A stretch of 64,000 nt of DNA, taken from NCBI RefSeq assembly GCF_024868665.1, contig NC_079904.1:16618368-16682367 (forward strand). The letters run 5' to 3'. How positions within the stretch are numbered: the first letter of the stretch is position 1; each line of letters opens with the position of its first letter. Shown here piece after piece: positions 33,601 through 47,400 of this stretch. The notes beneath the pieces are model-generated. The model saw only the letters and a program-made list of their open reading frames with translations. It was not told the DNA's origin and did no database searches. The stretch comes from Triplophysa rosa. Lineage: Eukaryota; Chordata; Actinopteri; Cypriniformes; Nemacheilidae. The position numbers were made by a program, and so were the translations under genes.

Positions 33601-36600
33601 TTTGTCTCGTGTAAACAGCAGGTGTCTGCAGTACCTGGTTGCTTTGTCGGTTGGGTCCCAGCAGGAATACAAGCATCCGGCGATAGGCTGAATGTTTCAG
33701 CAGCAGCTGACACGGCCCAGTACCCTGAAAGTAGATAGAAGCATCAAAAATGCTTTATTTAACAGCACACGATTTATGACAAATATCCCTGTATTCAATA
33801 TTCAGACATTAAGTGAACAACCCAGTGCACATGAGAGGCTTGATCTTCTCACCCTCTGTGCAAAGTTACTGAAGAGGCTGAAGTACTGCGAGCAGTTCTT
33901 GCAGTTGTCTGCTACGTCTTTATCCAAAAGAGAGAGCAGCATGTCTAACAGACAGTCCAGTCCTGCATCCTGGAAATACAGAGCGCTCTCAAGCGTCTTC
34001 TCCAGGACAGTGGCCACCACGACACGAACCTCCCGCACACTGCATTCCAACAGACAGATCCTGCAGAGAGAGAATTATAATATACAATTAAATACATAAT
34101 TAAACCATGTAGGTTTTCTTAAATAAACACATTTTCTTCATTGAAAAATTGAAATGTTGTCATTAGGGCTGTAAACGATAACGCGCTAACGCATGCGATT
34201 CATTTTTTCAAATTAACGCGAGAGAAAATATTTATCGCAATTAACGCAGCATCCGTTTGTTTTGACATATTTGTCTAACGTTACATTATGTAATCACGCT
34301 CTTATTCGTGTACAGGCTTTTAAACCACTTAAGCGCAATTTTAAACAGTTGCTTTGACGCGTTCAATGAAGATAGACAGCTTCTAAACTGTGGGACGCGG
34401 CAAAACGCAACGCGAGGTCCAGTCTGGTGTAAACAGTCATGGGCTGAAGGCTGCGTCGGTGAATCTCTGTCAGACAGCGCATCCGTGTTAAGTTCTCTTT
34501 CGTGCTTGAATGGATAAAACCACACAAGATTATGTCAGAAAGCCCGTTTTGTCTAGCATTTTCTTAAGCACAGACTTCAAAGTGTAAAATAAAATCTTAA
34601 ATGAATGCAAAGAGTTGTGAAAATGGGAGTGCGGTGACGGTCAGATCTGCGTACTGAGACAGCTCTTAAAGGGGCCACGCTCTTAAACGTGCTGCTGTGA
34701 CTCCTGTCACTAATGTTAATCAAAGAACAAAATAAAAGAAGAAATCAATGTGATTTTGTAGCTTTAATGAGAATTCTTCTGCATTTAATTTATAATTTAG
34801 CATTAAAGACTGTAAAGTGTCCTTCAATTTCTGTGTATTTCCTACATGAGCTCTCAATTATACTGTTGAATGGCTATAATTAATGTTAAATTAATCAATT
34901 TAATAGAGACATCAGTTACAGTACTAATATCAAAATGTTAGCTTTCATAAAATGACGCTGTTAAAGAAATATGTTGTTTCTACATCAATTTGAAGAGTAA
35001 ATGTGAAATTATTAAAATGTAAAAGTATATTTTAAAATATTATTGTTATGCGCGATTAATCGTGATTAATCACAGAAAAAATGTGTGATTAATCCGATTA
35101 AATTTTTTAATCGATTGACAGCACTAGTTGTCATCATCACTCGTTTCTTTAAAACTTTCAATAGTAGCCATAAAACTATAACATTTATGTTCCAGAGATA
35201 TTCCATCTTAAACTAAACATACATCCCCACTAAATAAACTACATACATTCCCATTTCAGCTTACACCATTACACAATTCAACATACTACTTATATTCTTA
35301 TTTCCACAATTACCTCCAAAATAAAACAAACAGTTGAAAATCCTGGTAGTACAGCCACGGAAAATTAAGACACATTTGTTGAATTTCAACAAAATCTAAC
35401 CTCACGCGTGGCATGAAGTCATTCAATAGTAATGTGAAACATAAAAGCATGACAAAACACACGAAAACTGATCAAAATTGAGGTCATCACATGAAAATGT
35501 ATCTTTTTGAACTTTTCCTGAACACATGTATAAATATTATTGTTGAATTGGTTAAAAGTGAACATGAACTTGTTTTCTTTGCAGTATCCGAGATCTGAAA
35601 AAATACTGAGCATCTTTGTTAATATGACCTGTTTTCATTGTCTGCAAAAAAATGCAAATAGAAACAATATTTTTATTAGAAATTTGGTAGAATATTGTTA
35701 GTAAGTTGAAAGAATAAAACAAAAGTTATCATTTTACTTTAAAGCATAGCTATACATTTTGAACTGGTCTCTTACATTTTTTCCGTGGATGCATTTGTTG
35801 GATATTGGCACACCTGAGCTACTTGGGAGGTTTGTGGAAACTCGTTTTGCAGAGCCAGATGTATTAATCCCATCAGTGGAAAAGTCTTAGTCAACATACG
35901 ACTCCAAGTCTCCATCGATAAGGGAAACAACTGCATTGTTTACTGGAAGTTTGTCAGGCCTCGATAATAAAAACAATCTGGAACATTTCCTGGCTTTGGT
36001 TGAGGCGTGGTGTGATAACCAGCCCTACCGTCCGATACGAACCGTCCAATCGTGAAGCAGGGCAGTAGACCTCCCTACCACCCCACATTACCTCACCGTT
36101 CCCCTAATCACCACCTTAAACTCTTACAATAAACAGGCCAGGCATCCGTAGCATCAACACGCATTAACCTTCCCAGCGGCCCACCTTTCATGTTGACACA
36201 AAGCAGTTGTGCCCGTATCTCATACATGTGCTATAGATTTTCAGATAAGTGCTGGTGGTAATATGATGATTATGACCACACAAGGACACGCACAACTGTT
36301 GGTGTTTGAGGGCTGAGCACTAGCTAAAACAAAAGTGAGTTAACATCTGAATCACGTTGGGCCGATTTATGGCTTTGCATGCAACTCACTTATAGGGACT
36401 CATAAGGACTTGGTGCTTTTGTTAGGAACTGTATTGGATAGCTTGTTTGTGGAATACAACCGAGGAAAGTCCATGTTTACTGATTCAGGCAAGTTCAATG
36501 TGGATCTTGACATCTTTCTCACTCACTTGATGATCTCACGGCCTTCAGGGGACACCAGGTACTGTACCATCCACTGGCACGCTTCACTGCTCTTGGACAA

Positions 36601-39600
36601 CAGGACCTCCACAGTAGCGATCCACTCCTCTGTGTCCACCCTGAGAGAGAGGAAACATATCACAGTTTTGGTATCATTTGTACAGATAAGAGAACCAATA
36701 TGAGGATAGTTCTTTTCATGGTCGGCAATAATTGATCAAATGGTTGACAATATAGTTTTACACTATTAAAAATAAGAAAAATAAATTGTGCTTCAAGTGA
36801 ATGTAGGTATTACACTATAATTAATAGAGATTATTATAAGATAAAAAAATGATGACAATGATAAATTCTGTTAAACATAAACTATTAACAAATTAAAAAC
36901 ATCTTTATTAAAGTCAATGAAAAAGTATTTAGTATTTGATTTATTTAGAGATTTTAATTATTTAAGAATTACAAGGTCTGAGTATCTGCTTTGGAAGTCA
37001 ATTTCGATCAAGGCATGTGCTAAATGCCTAAATGTATATGATCTGTGGATTAATACTGAATGATATCAATATTGAAAATCGAAAGTTTTTTGCAAACTAT
37101 CGCAACGCTCTATTTCTTTCCTCTTACGACTTCTTTAGATGAAATATTTTAAGATTAAATGAATAATCAATTAACGGAATAAAGAAAACTAGCTTACAGA
37201 TGATTAAAAATGTATTAGAAACAATGAACAAAAACAAAGCAGCAGCATCACACCTGAGTTTCTTTTTGGTGCGCAGGTACGTGTGGAAGAGAAACTGAAC
37301 GGCGAGCTGCAGGCTGGTTTTTGCCATTGCTTGATATGATGGATGCTTTAACTTTGTCTGTGAAAAAGAAAACATTAAAGCGCATCGTGTTTATAAAGAC
37401 AAGAAGACTGCTTACAGAAGGGGCAGTTATCGGAAAAAGAAAAGACATGGAAGCTAAATACTTACAGCATTGACAGAGGCCAGAGACAGCGTGAAGCTAA
37501 AGTAATCGCCGTTGTACACGTCTCTGTTCTTCATGAACTTCAGATTTTCATCTCTCACCATCTACAAAGCCAAGAATTGGAATGTCAAACATATCTAAAG
37601 ATTTCTAGAACACATTCACAATAAGAGACACATCAGCTGAGGAGATATTTCACAGCACAGTTACTATGAAGTCTTTCATTGTCTGCGATATTTTCAAATC
37701 CTGTTTTCTAAATCAGGGGTTTTCAAACTTTATGATGCCAAGGACCCCCAAATATGATTAACCTTTTGTGAGGGACCCCCTTTTCTAAAATACTGTATAT
37801 ATCAATTTATATTTTTTTCTGTTTAAAGAAACATTTAAAATGTGTTAGATAAATAGTTAATAGGATAATATAAAGACAACAACTTGTTTCTAAACCTAAA
37901 TAGTTGGCAACAATTTTACTTTGAGTCCGAAAAAAGAAACTATAGTGAGAAAAACTCACTAGAAAGATTCAAATATAAACAATTCTGGAAACTATCCATA
38001 GCAAAAAAAAGCAGATAAACACTGGACTTTTAGCGTTTTTGCTTAATCTTTTTTCCTAGAAAATTTCTGGGGGACCCCTTGCAACCTTCTGTAGGGCCAC
38101 CCTGGGGTCCTCGGACCCCAGTTTGAAAACCCCTGTTCTAAATGATGAACACGTCAGGTAAATAAAAGAGTAGATTCGATTTTTTAAGCTAAGGGATGAC
38201 TTGACATTATGCTATATTATATTATGCTATATTGACAGCATTAGCACAGAACAAAAATACTAAATCTACTGAACCCAAAACATTTCTTTTAGTCAATTCA
38301 ACTTTCCATTTACAAGCTATTAAACTCTACCTGATAAATCCTAGCAGGCATCTTCTCCACAAACAGTCCCTTCTTTTCTCCTTTCTTGACCAAGCGTGTG
38401 AGCAGGGTGAGCCGGTCGTTGTTGGCTCTGGGTGGCCGTGGAGAGGACTGGGGTGAGATCTCTGGAGAGGAAGGTGCTGACCTGAGGGGAAGCATTTAGA
38501 ACATTTATGAATGTGTACGTGAAACATCCACGTAGTGGGAGATGGTGAGTAACTCACAGCGACAGATCTTCTGCTTCTTGCCTCATGATGCTCACACGGC
38601 TCTTCTTGGGGAGCACCGGAGAGTTCTGGTCACTGATCCGCTGGTAGAACAGCATGTAAGCGTTCCAGTAGCGCCGCCGGACGTCTGGGTAGGGGTTAGC
38701 TGAAATAGGCAAAGACATTGGAGCATTGAAATATAATCATTCAACAGGAGCTACAGTTGGATTAATAGCAAATGTGGCACTGGTCGGGTAAACTTTGTGT
38801 GTATATGTATTGAAACCTGTGTTAATTTAAGGGGGAATAGAGAGATTGACTCACACTGATCATAAACTTTTGGTCTGTACTCTCCCCCAAAACACTCGTA
38901 CTCCAGGGTCTCATCGTTCATGTCGAACTCTTCCACAACGTTGTCATTAAACTTGTACCACCGTCCTCTTGCGCTACCCACAAAAGAAGAGGATGTTATT
39001 GCTCAGTTTATTGTGGTCACCCAAAATTCCCCCAATCCCTGCAAGAATAGCTGGTTTTAAAAGGCATTGTGCTGCCAAGCATCTGGGACAGTTTAAAGTT
39101 TTCATGAAAAACACACTGGCCAAGAACAGAAGCAAAGCCCCCCCTAGACCCATATAAATACACATGCAATCACACACAAAGGGGCAAATAGACTTCCCAC
39201 TTATATAAAGCCCATGTTTTAGATATCATGGTTTCTGTATATAAACTCTTTATCAAGAAAACAGATTGTGTGAAACCATAACTGTATTGTTTAAACACAA
39301 GGCAGCTGGGATTTTTATGCACATTATACAAACATTACAATGTGTGCGGCAAAAAAGTGGTGATAGGCAAGAGGTTAGTTTAAACCACTAATCCCAAGTT
39401 AACATTCAATACACAGCTTGTCCTCATCCTATACTAAAGACATGAATGACACCTCAATTTATGCTGTTTGTTGAGGGGAGGTGTGTTGTTATTTTATAAA
39501 GTATAATAAGACAGGTTTGGAAAATTATCATAGATGTGCATTTAGAAACAAACCAGTGCCATATCAAATGACTAGTGGACGTGTTGGACTCGTCCAACAC

Positions 39601-42466
39601 TCTAGAAAAGAAAACAAAGGTACACCTAGCTACTACACCAAAAAACAAGGAAAACTAAAAACATAGCAACATACTAGCAACTATTAAAATTCCTAAAAAA
39701 GAAAAAAAGCGTAAAACACCCTAGTAACTATCCAACATCCCAGCAAACTAAAAACATAACATCCTTGCAACACCACAGAAAAAAACATGGCAATCCCCCA
39801 GCAATTACTCAACAATTACGCAAAGAAAAGGAATCACAGCAACACCCTAGCAACAACCCAAAAAACCCCTGGAAAGAAGCTACACCCTAGTCTCAGCCTC
39901 AGATGTCACGCCCACGGGCCGTTGGCTGAACGTCTCATACATAAGGCACACTTTTCTGAAAACACTTCAGCACTTTCAAAGTCGTCATCTGATTGGTTGA
40001 ATTTCACAGGATTTCCGGGAGACGTGCTCTGGCGGTCCGCCTGGAAAAAACACGAAGCTACCTGATCTAAGAACTAACCTGTCGTGTTTACAACGGTTGC
40101 TATAAGAAATCATCACGATCGACTAAACGCTTAATTCTTAAAAGTATGCGAGGTTCACAGCATCAACTTATAATCATTTTTTTGCAGTTAACTTTTGACA
40201 CGTTTCTGAATGTACACTGGTCTGTTACTGCAGGGACATTTCCACACCCCTAAACATGACGCGGCACAAAACGTGATTGGTTGCTTTACCTGTCAGTCAT
40301 ATGGCCTCTTGGGCGGGCCTTGGCCAAAGAAAGCGGCGATAAGTTCCAGACCTTCAGTTTAAACTGAAGGTCTGGCTACGCAAGACTACTCAACACCCCA
40401 GCAAAGAAAATAACCTAGAAACACCCTAGCAACCACCCAAAACACCCCAGAAAAGAAAACACAGCAATGGCCTAGCAGCCACCCACGTCAGCCCGGTAAA
40501 GAAAAATATCTAATCTCAAATATCTAATAGATGTAGAAATCCCACACACGGTCTCTTACCGGCGGTCTTTAATAAATGAATAATAGTGTCCCGCGTGGGC
40601 TTGTCCGCTGTGCACAACCACTCCCACCAGCTCATAGTTCTCAGAGATGGTGACCTTCTTCCGAGGTGATCCGCCGGAAGCGGCCTCACCCCCTCTGCCA
40701 TTCTCTCCGTGATCCACGCTCGAGTCCTGACGAGCCATTCCTGACACTGTATACGGCTCCATGTTCAGCACCCAGGGAAACTTTAACCACACAGAGTAAA
40801 CACAACCGGTTGTTAATTGCAGATCTAAACTATAACCTGCATGTTGCCATAACCAACAGTTGTGAGCAGCACACAAAAAGAACATTTTATGGCATTGCAG
40901 GCCATTTCAAATAGACAAGGCTAATGCTGATGGGTAAATGCTTACTCTGATCTGCTCATCGTATTTGATGGACCGGCCGCTTTCCCAGTCAAAACCAAAG
41001 CGCATGAGGTGGATGACCAGCACACTGGGCAGAGACTTTATACAGGTCCGCTTCACAGTGATTCGCTACGACACGAAAAGTGTCAGCACATGAACATATA
41101 ACTGCATTTCCATATATATCGTTCATCGTGGAAGACAACTGTACCTTCTCTTTACACTTCTCGCAGTAATAGGCATTGCTTCCGTCCAGAACCTCTCCTC
41201 TGACAAACTGATCCAGAGAGATCTCCAAACTCTGACAGGACGTCACACCCAGATTCAAAGCCATGAAAGTCTCCTCACGCTCATACCTGCAAACCAAACG
41301 CAAATGTCACAGAAGAACCGTAAACAATTAAAGGTTCCTCCAAGAGCTTTATGCTCACCTGTGTGGGCAGTCTTTGCATATCTTCTGATCGGAGAAAATG
41401 CCCTGGAATGTGTTTTTGAAGATCTGCTCTCGGCCGATTTTCTGAAGGGATCCACAATAGAGATTAGAAACTTCCGTGGGTTCAAACACGCTTGGTGTTG
41501 AGCATGTAAGAGTGTACCTTCAGATGTTCATCAAGCTGGTCAACAAGACTGGTGAAGAACTCATAGGCGTCCTGCTGTTCACGCACGAATAGTTCTTTAT
41601 TCCACATCTTAAAGATCTGTGTCAAGAAACAACAACCATGCGATGAGATAAATGTGATGAGGCCAGTAGATGGGCAAAAGCGGACGTATGATGTCTTCGC
41701 TCTTTTTGAAGTATTATTCATATTAGAAGTATAAACTAACGCTTCGCTTTGAGAGGAATTTAAAAAGTCCTAGCAAAACAAAATGATGGATCTCACCTTC
41801 CAGAAGTTCTCAGGTACGTAGTACTGCAGTTTGCTCTCCATCAAGTGGCCAAACAGAGATTGAACCTGGCAGAACACGCTCTCCTCTGGATTTTCTGTGT
41901 CATCTTCAATCGACAAAACAGCCTAAAACACGTACAAAACCGCTTGTTTGTCAAAACTCTTCATTTCATTTCCACCACACACCATACAACACTTTTTCTA
42001 TCCATTCTATCCTACTTCACTTTTTTAAGCTTATAGTGTCACCTAGTGGAGAGCTAGTGTCGTACACTAACAGTGAAGTGCAGTGTGTACCTCAGGCAGT
42101 CCAGGCTGCATGTAGAGCTGCTGGAAGACTGCGTTCATGTAGCAGGTGGCACCTCCGTTCTTCAGCCCCACAAAACCAGACACAGACCGACTGTCTACAG
42201 GAGGAAGATACTGACAACACACGCACAATTACAAACACATTACACAATAATGCAGAATGATACACTTACGGGTTTATGAGGATACATACGTCAAACTCTT
42301 TGGTGAGGGAGGGGTCAGACTGATGGTGCATGGACAGCAGTTCTTTAGTGATGAGCTGCATGTTAGTGAGAGAGCTGTCGGACAACATGACCAGCACCTC
42401 ATACGCCGCCAGACGACTGCTGACTGTACTGCACCTGACACACACACACGCACGCACGCGCACGCG

Positions 42467-42497
<31 letters not shown>

Positions 42498-44433
42498 ACA
42501 CACACACGCACGTTTAACTTTACTACTGCTCTTCTTTCTTTTTATTACTTTATTTTCATTCAATTTTGAAAACCATGTGCTTTGTACAGACTTGTTTGTG
42601 TTTAGCTAAACTGTAATTAAATTATTTTCTCCCAAATAAATGTACGAATATTTGCCCAAACACAATGTCCGATAATGTTAAAAGACACAGAGGAATGGCC
42701 AAAGAGTCAAATAAAAAAACAGACAGGAAACGATATGAATTGAGAGACAGGCAAGAGACAGACCGAGAGATGGAATGAAAAACAGACAGAAGAGAGACAG
42801 ATGGGGGACAGATAGAGAGATGATAGAGAAATGAATAGAGACAGACAAACAGAAAGATCTGGATTGAGAGACGTAAAGAGGACATATAGCAAGATGCGAG
42901 GCGGACAGAGAGACAGAAAGAGAGATGGATAAAGAGACAGACAGACAGTGACTACGTATACATGGACGTCAGTAATCAAATTATTTGCTTTATTCTGAGT
43001 AAACTAATATTACGATTAAGGTGTTTACATGAGTTGCTTTAAGAATATACCTTTCATGTTCCCGTTTTACATGTAACACTACATAGTTCGATTAATGGCA
43101 TACGTCATTACGTCCCTAAGCGACGCCGTTCGACGTTCCCTCCATAATTTCAAGTATCAACAAACAGTTTGTCTTCGCCATGGTACCACATACAGTTTTT
43201 GGTGTTTCATTTATTTTCTAGAATTGTTGGCATCTTTCTTGTTTCCCGTTCGGACCAAAAATGTGCTTTCTTGCTTGAAGCCATGTTGTTTGCCGTAAAA
43301 CGAAACGGCTGTCCACTGCCGTGCATGTGTGTTACCTGTCGCAAAGTGCTAGGAAAGTTCCTACGCGCCGGTAATAGTGCGATTAAGCTGTGTACATGTC
43401 TATACCACACTTCGATAATGCGACTAAAATAGGAGTACTCCACCCGTCTTAATTCGATTCGTGTTTACTACGATTATGAGTTTAGACGGATTAAGCCAAT
43501 CAAAAAGCTCTGTTTACATGGTCCATTCTTAATCAGAGTATTGTCTTAATCGTGTTCATATCGGATTATTGTTGTCCATGTAAACGTGGTCTAGGGCTGA
43601 AACGATTCCTCGAGTAATTTGAATACAAAAAATCATCGAGGCAATCTTTGTTTTAGTCTGTTCACACGTATTTCTCATGCTGATAAACAAGTGATAGCTT
43701 ATTGAAATGGTGAACTGCTATTTTACTTAGTTTTAGTCTATTTTGCGAGTGAAACTTGTTTTCCGGCTGCATTGAGTCCATAAAACTAGATTCAGACTAG
43801 TGTATGCCGAATCCTGTTATTTACACATGCCATCTGTCTGTTCTGCGTGTCTGAGTGAATGAACTGCACAGTTTAACGTGCTACACGCATCGTGATGCTC
43901 ATGAATTTGTCTGCGTCTGCGCTTTATGAAGACATGAACTTCATCTCCAGAGTTGCTCTGAGAGTTTATTTCAGAACATTTTACTGAATGAAACTAACAC
44001 ACTAAAAAATAAGCGTCTTCCGGCGACCTGCCAAAATAAAAGTCCGGTTAACTCGGTATTTTTATGTGGACAAATATATTACTATTTAATAGTAAAAAAA
44101 GAAACTAAAACTAATTTAGATGAACTAAATACATCATGCATAAGCTGAAGTTAGTTGTTTACCTTTGTAATTATTCTTTCTATTTTTATTAATGTTTCTT
44201 ATTTATACATTTGTATTAGGCCTAGATTGCATTTTGAATGTAATATGGCAATGGAATGTACTAAATGGGTTTAGTTTTCACAGATATTAATCTATGCAAT
44301 TTCAGCAATAAATGTTAATTTTTCTAAAAAGGAAACAAATTAGTTGTTCATTTTAAGAGACCTGTCTTATTTTCTCTTGTATATTTAGAGTTGCTCTTTA
44401 ATAAAGAAAAAACAGACAGCTGACTGCTAGGGG

Positions 44434-44464
<31 letters not shown>

Positions 44465-47400
44465 GCAGACTGTGTGCAAATGAGTTTTTGTTTAATCTCA
44501 CTTTGGGTGAAAGTCATGTATAGATGCTGTAGTGCTAGATGAGCTGTCACTGTTCAGGATGATTCGAGATGCTCTAAACAGGAAGTCGTCTAGCAGCTGC
44601 TGGATCAGAGACGGACCTGCAGCACATAACAGATATTAAAAACAGTTTTACTCCACACCTCCATGTGCACATCTTTATAAGAGTAAATAAATAATGTGAA
44701 TCTGACCGAACTGCTCTTTCTCATTGCCGCACAGTGAAAGCAGCGTTTTGATGAGGTGTAGGTGTCCGGCCAGCAGGATGTTATCTGCCTCACTGGTCTC
44801 CAACTCACTGGTCCAAGTGGGCTCGAAATTATCCAGCCAGCTGATCTCGTCCTCCAGCATGACCGCCGGGCTGATCTGAAGCTGCTCCATCTCTGACGCT
44901 GAGGAAACAAAACATGCAATACAACCGAGCCAATACAAACTGAGATTAAAATTAAGCAAAACAAATGCTGCCAAAAAGTTACATCGATGCATTAAAGACA
45001 CCATAAAATCTAAATTCTTTTTTATAAATCACTTTAAGGGGCTTTTCGTGAAGTAATGTGGACACTCACTAGTCAGGTCATCCAGGAGTTGGCACCTCAG
45101 GTCAAAATACTCTGTGCACTGCGAAAGCAACCTGAAAACATGATAATCATTGTATCTCAATAGATATTCCGATATTTCATTTATAATTTGAGCTATTTGT
45201 GGTCCTTAGCATTTGCATTTGCTGCGCCTGACCTTTGGTTAATGCCCCTCATGATGCTGGTGGGGGACCAGAGAGGAAGTTGGGCTGTCAGAACCACCTT
45301 CAGCAGGAAGAGGTTGGGCTTCTGGAGATCAGGGTACGCCGAAGTGTCCGACTGACTCAGGGTGTATAGCTGATCGCACGCCACATGACGGATCTGTGTG
45401 TGCGTATAAGACAAAACAAGAAAAGTGGTATCTGGTCTTTGATGCCATACAGAGTTCAAAGGCAGTTTGATATCACAGTTTGTAACATTGTAAGAGTACA
45501 AGAGAGCTACTGACCTCACCACTGGGCGACCCCAGCAGAATATCAATAATGAAATCGTTCACAGATGGCAAAGAGTAAAACGAACCTTAAAAGAAATGCA
45601 CAAAATTAATTTGAGTTTATCATGCATAATGCAATGTGTGGCTCAGTCTTTCAGTGAAAATATAGACAATCTGACATCAGATCAGCTCAAATTTGGACAC
45701 ATTTGACCACATTTATACTTTAAAGGGGCCATGAATTAAGACCTCAATTTTAACCCGAGCTTTTGTTGTATAAGAGGGAACCGTATTCAAGCGAACATCC
45801 TGTAAGTGTCAGAACTGAAAACGCCCTTGTTACTGAAATTACAACTGTTATTGACACCAGGCTCAACGAACGCCAGGTCCTGGAATGCACCTATAGATAG
45901 GTTGAACACCGCCTCCCTCCACAGAAAAATATCAACGACTACTTCTCTAGCCCCGCCCACTGGTTCGCGAATGACTTTAGCCACAGCCACACATAGCACA
46001 CACTCAGCATTTGTGACAAACTGGTAACCATAGCAACATATTTTTCAGCTAAAGATCCGTCAGTTTAAACTAAACTGCTGATATGCGCTGTGTTGTGTTT
46101 ATGCTCAGAAGACTCCATCACACAGCGCTCTTTTGCTGTGTTGCCATGTTTGTTATTAATAAGTGCTTTTATGCTTGTTGTTTGGTCTTAGATCAAAAAG
46201 CCTCGGCACTTAGGTCTTAATAAATGGTCTGTTGCAGACTTTAAGAATTTTAGGTCTTATAAAATATATAAACAATTTGCATTTTAAGGTTGTGCTTATT
46301 TTTTCTGTGAAGATCTGGCAATCCTGTCACTTTAGCGAAGGGCTCTCGAGAGCGGCTAGCCCCGTGTCATACGTGCAAAAGTGAGGACTTCTTTCACAGT
46401 TATTTTTATTTAGAGCGACCAAGCAACAAACATGCAACATTGTGCAGCGCCTGGTTGTGGAAGAACAAAGTCGCTTCCTTCAGGATCCTGATAGGAATGC
46501 GTGATTGAAGTTTATTTTTAAGCACGTTCTTGCTCACGTGGGTGAAGAATTTGTTCGCTTCATTTCACGGTGGAAGGCGCTGGATTTGCGGAGAGACTAA
46601 AATTAAAAAGCAGTGCTGTGCCGTCAATATTGGATCCGACAGGAATGGCGCAGCAATCTTATGCGAGTAAAACATGTTTGTACTATGAGTCACTATTGCT
46701 TTGTTAGAGATCGCTTGATATGTCCTGATATGTGTAACCTAACGTTACGTGTCTAACCAAATTCACAGAAGGCTCCAACTAAGTTTACTACGCAAACTGC
46801 TATCCAATCATAGCAGTGGGCGTTTACTTCCAAGTCTTCAATGCGGCACGCCCATTAAATCCGAGCGTTTGTCAAGAAGGCCTCAAAACCCGGGTAGAAA
46901 ATAGCCTATTACTTATTGATTTTGATGTTTTCGAATGTAAAAACCCCACGAACGTCATAAGTAGACCTCATACAACAGTATAAAACAATAAACAAGCCCA
47001 GGACACCTTTAAATAAAACAAACCTATTAACCTACAGTCTGAAGCTTACACACTTTACATTACTTATTTCATATTTATCAAATATGTAAAAAAGAATATT
47101 ATTATATTATATTATTATGTATCTTATTGTGTAATTTCTATAGATTCATATAACTTTCTTATATGAAATTATATTTAAAAAAAAAAGTTATATTTTTTCA
47201 TCATAATTTAAAATGTAGAAAATAGTAATAAAGCAGCAGCATGTTCTATGTTTCTTACAGAGTTGTTGGGAGCGAAGCTGAAGGCACGTGACAAGTAAAG
47301 AAAGCGCCTCTCGTGCGATGATGGTGTCTTTGATGGACACAGACAGTTGTTTGACGCATATCCCCGCCTGTAGGGACGTGATGTCGCCTTCACTCCCTGA

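Noticed and set aside
33692..34099. 135-codon plus-strand frame
   Set aside because: Antisense to the usp24 exon at 33853-34060, which has conserved sequence and splice sites.
42622..42979. Ser/Leu/Phe-rich frames of 87-90 codons on the minus strand
   Set aside because: Products of the GACA/GAGA repeat; no splice phase match with usp24 and no conserved motif.
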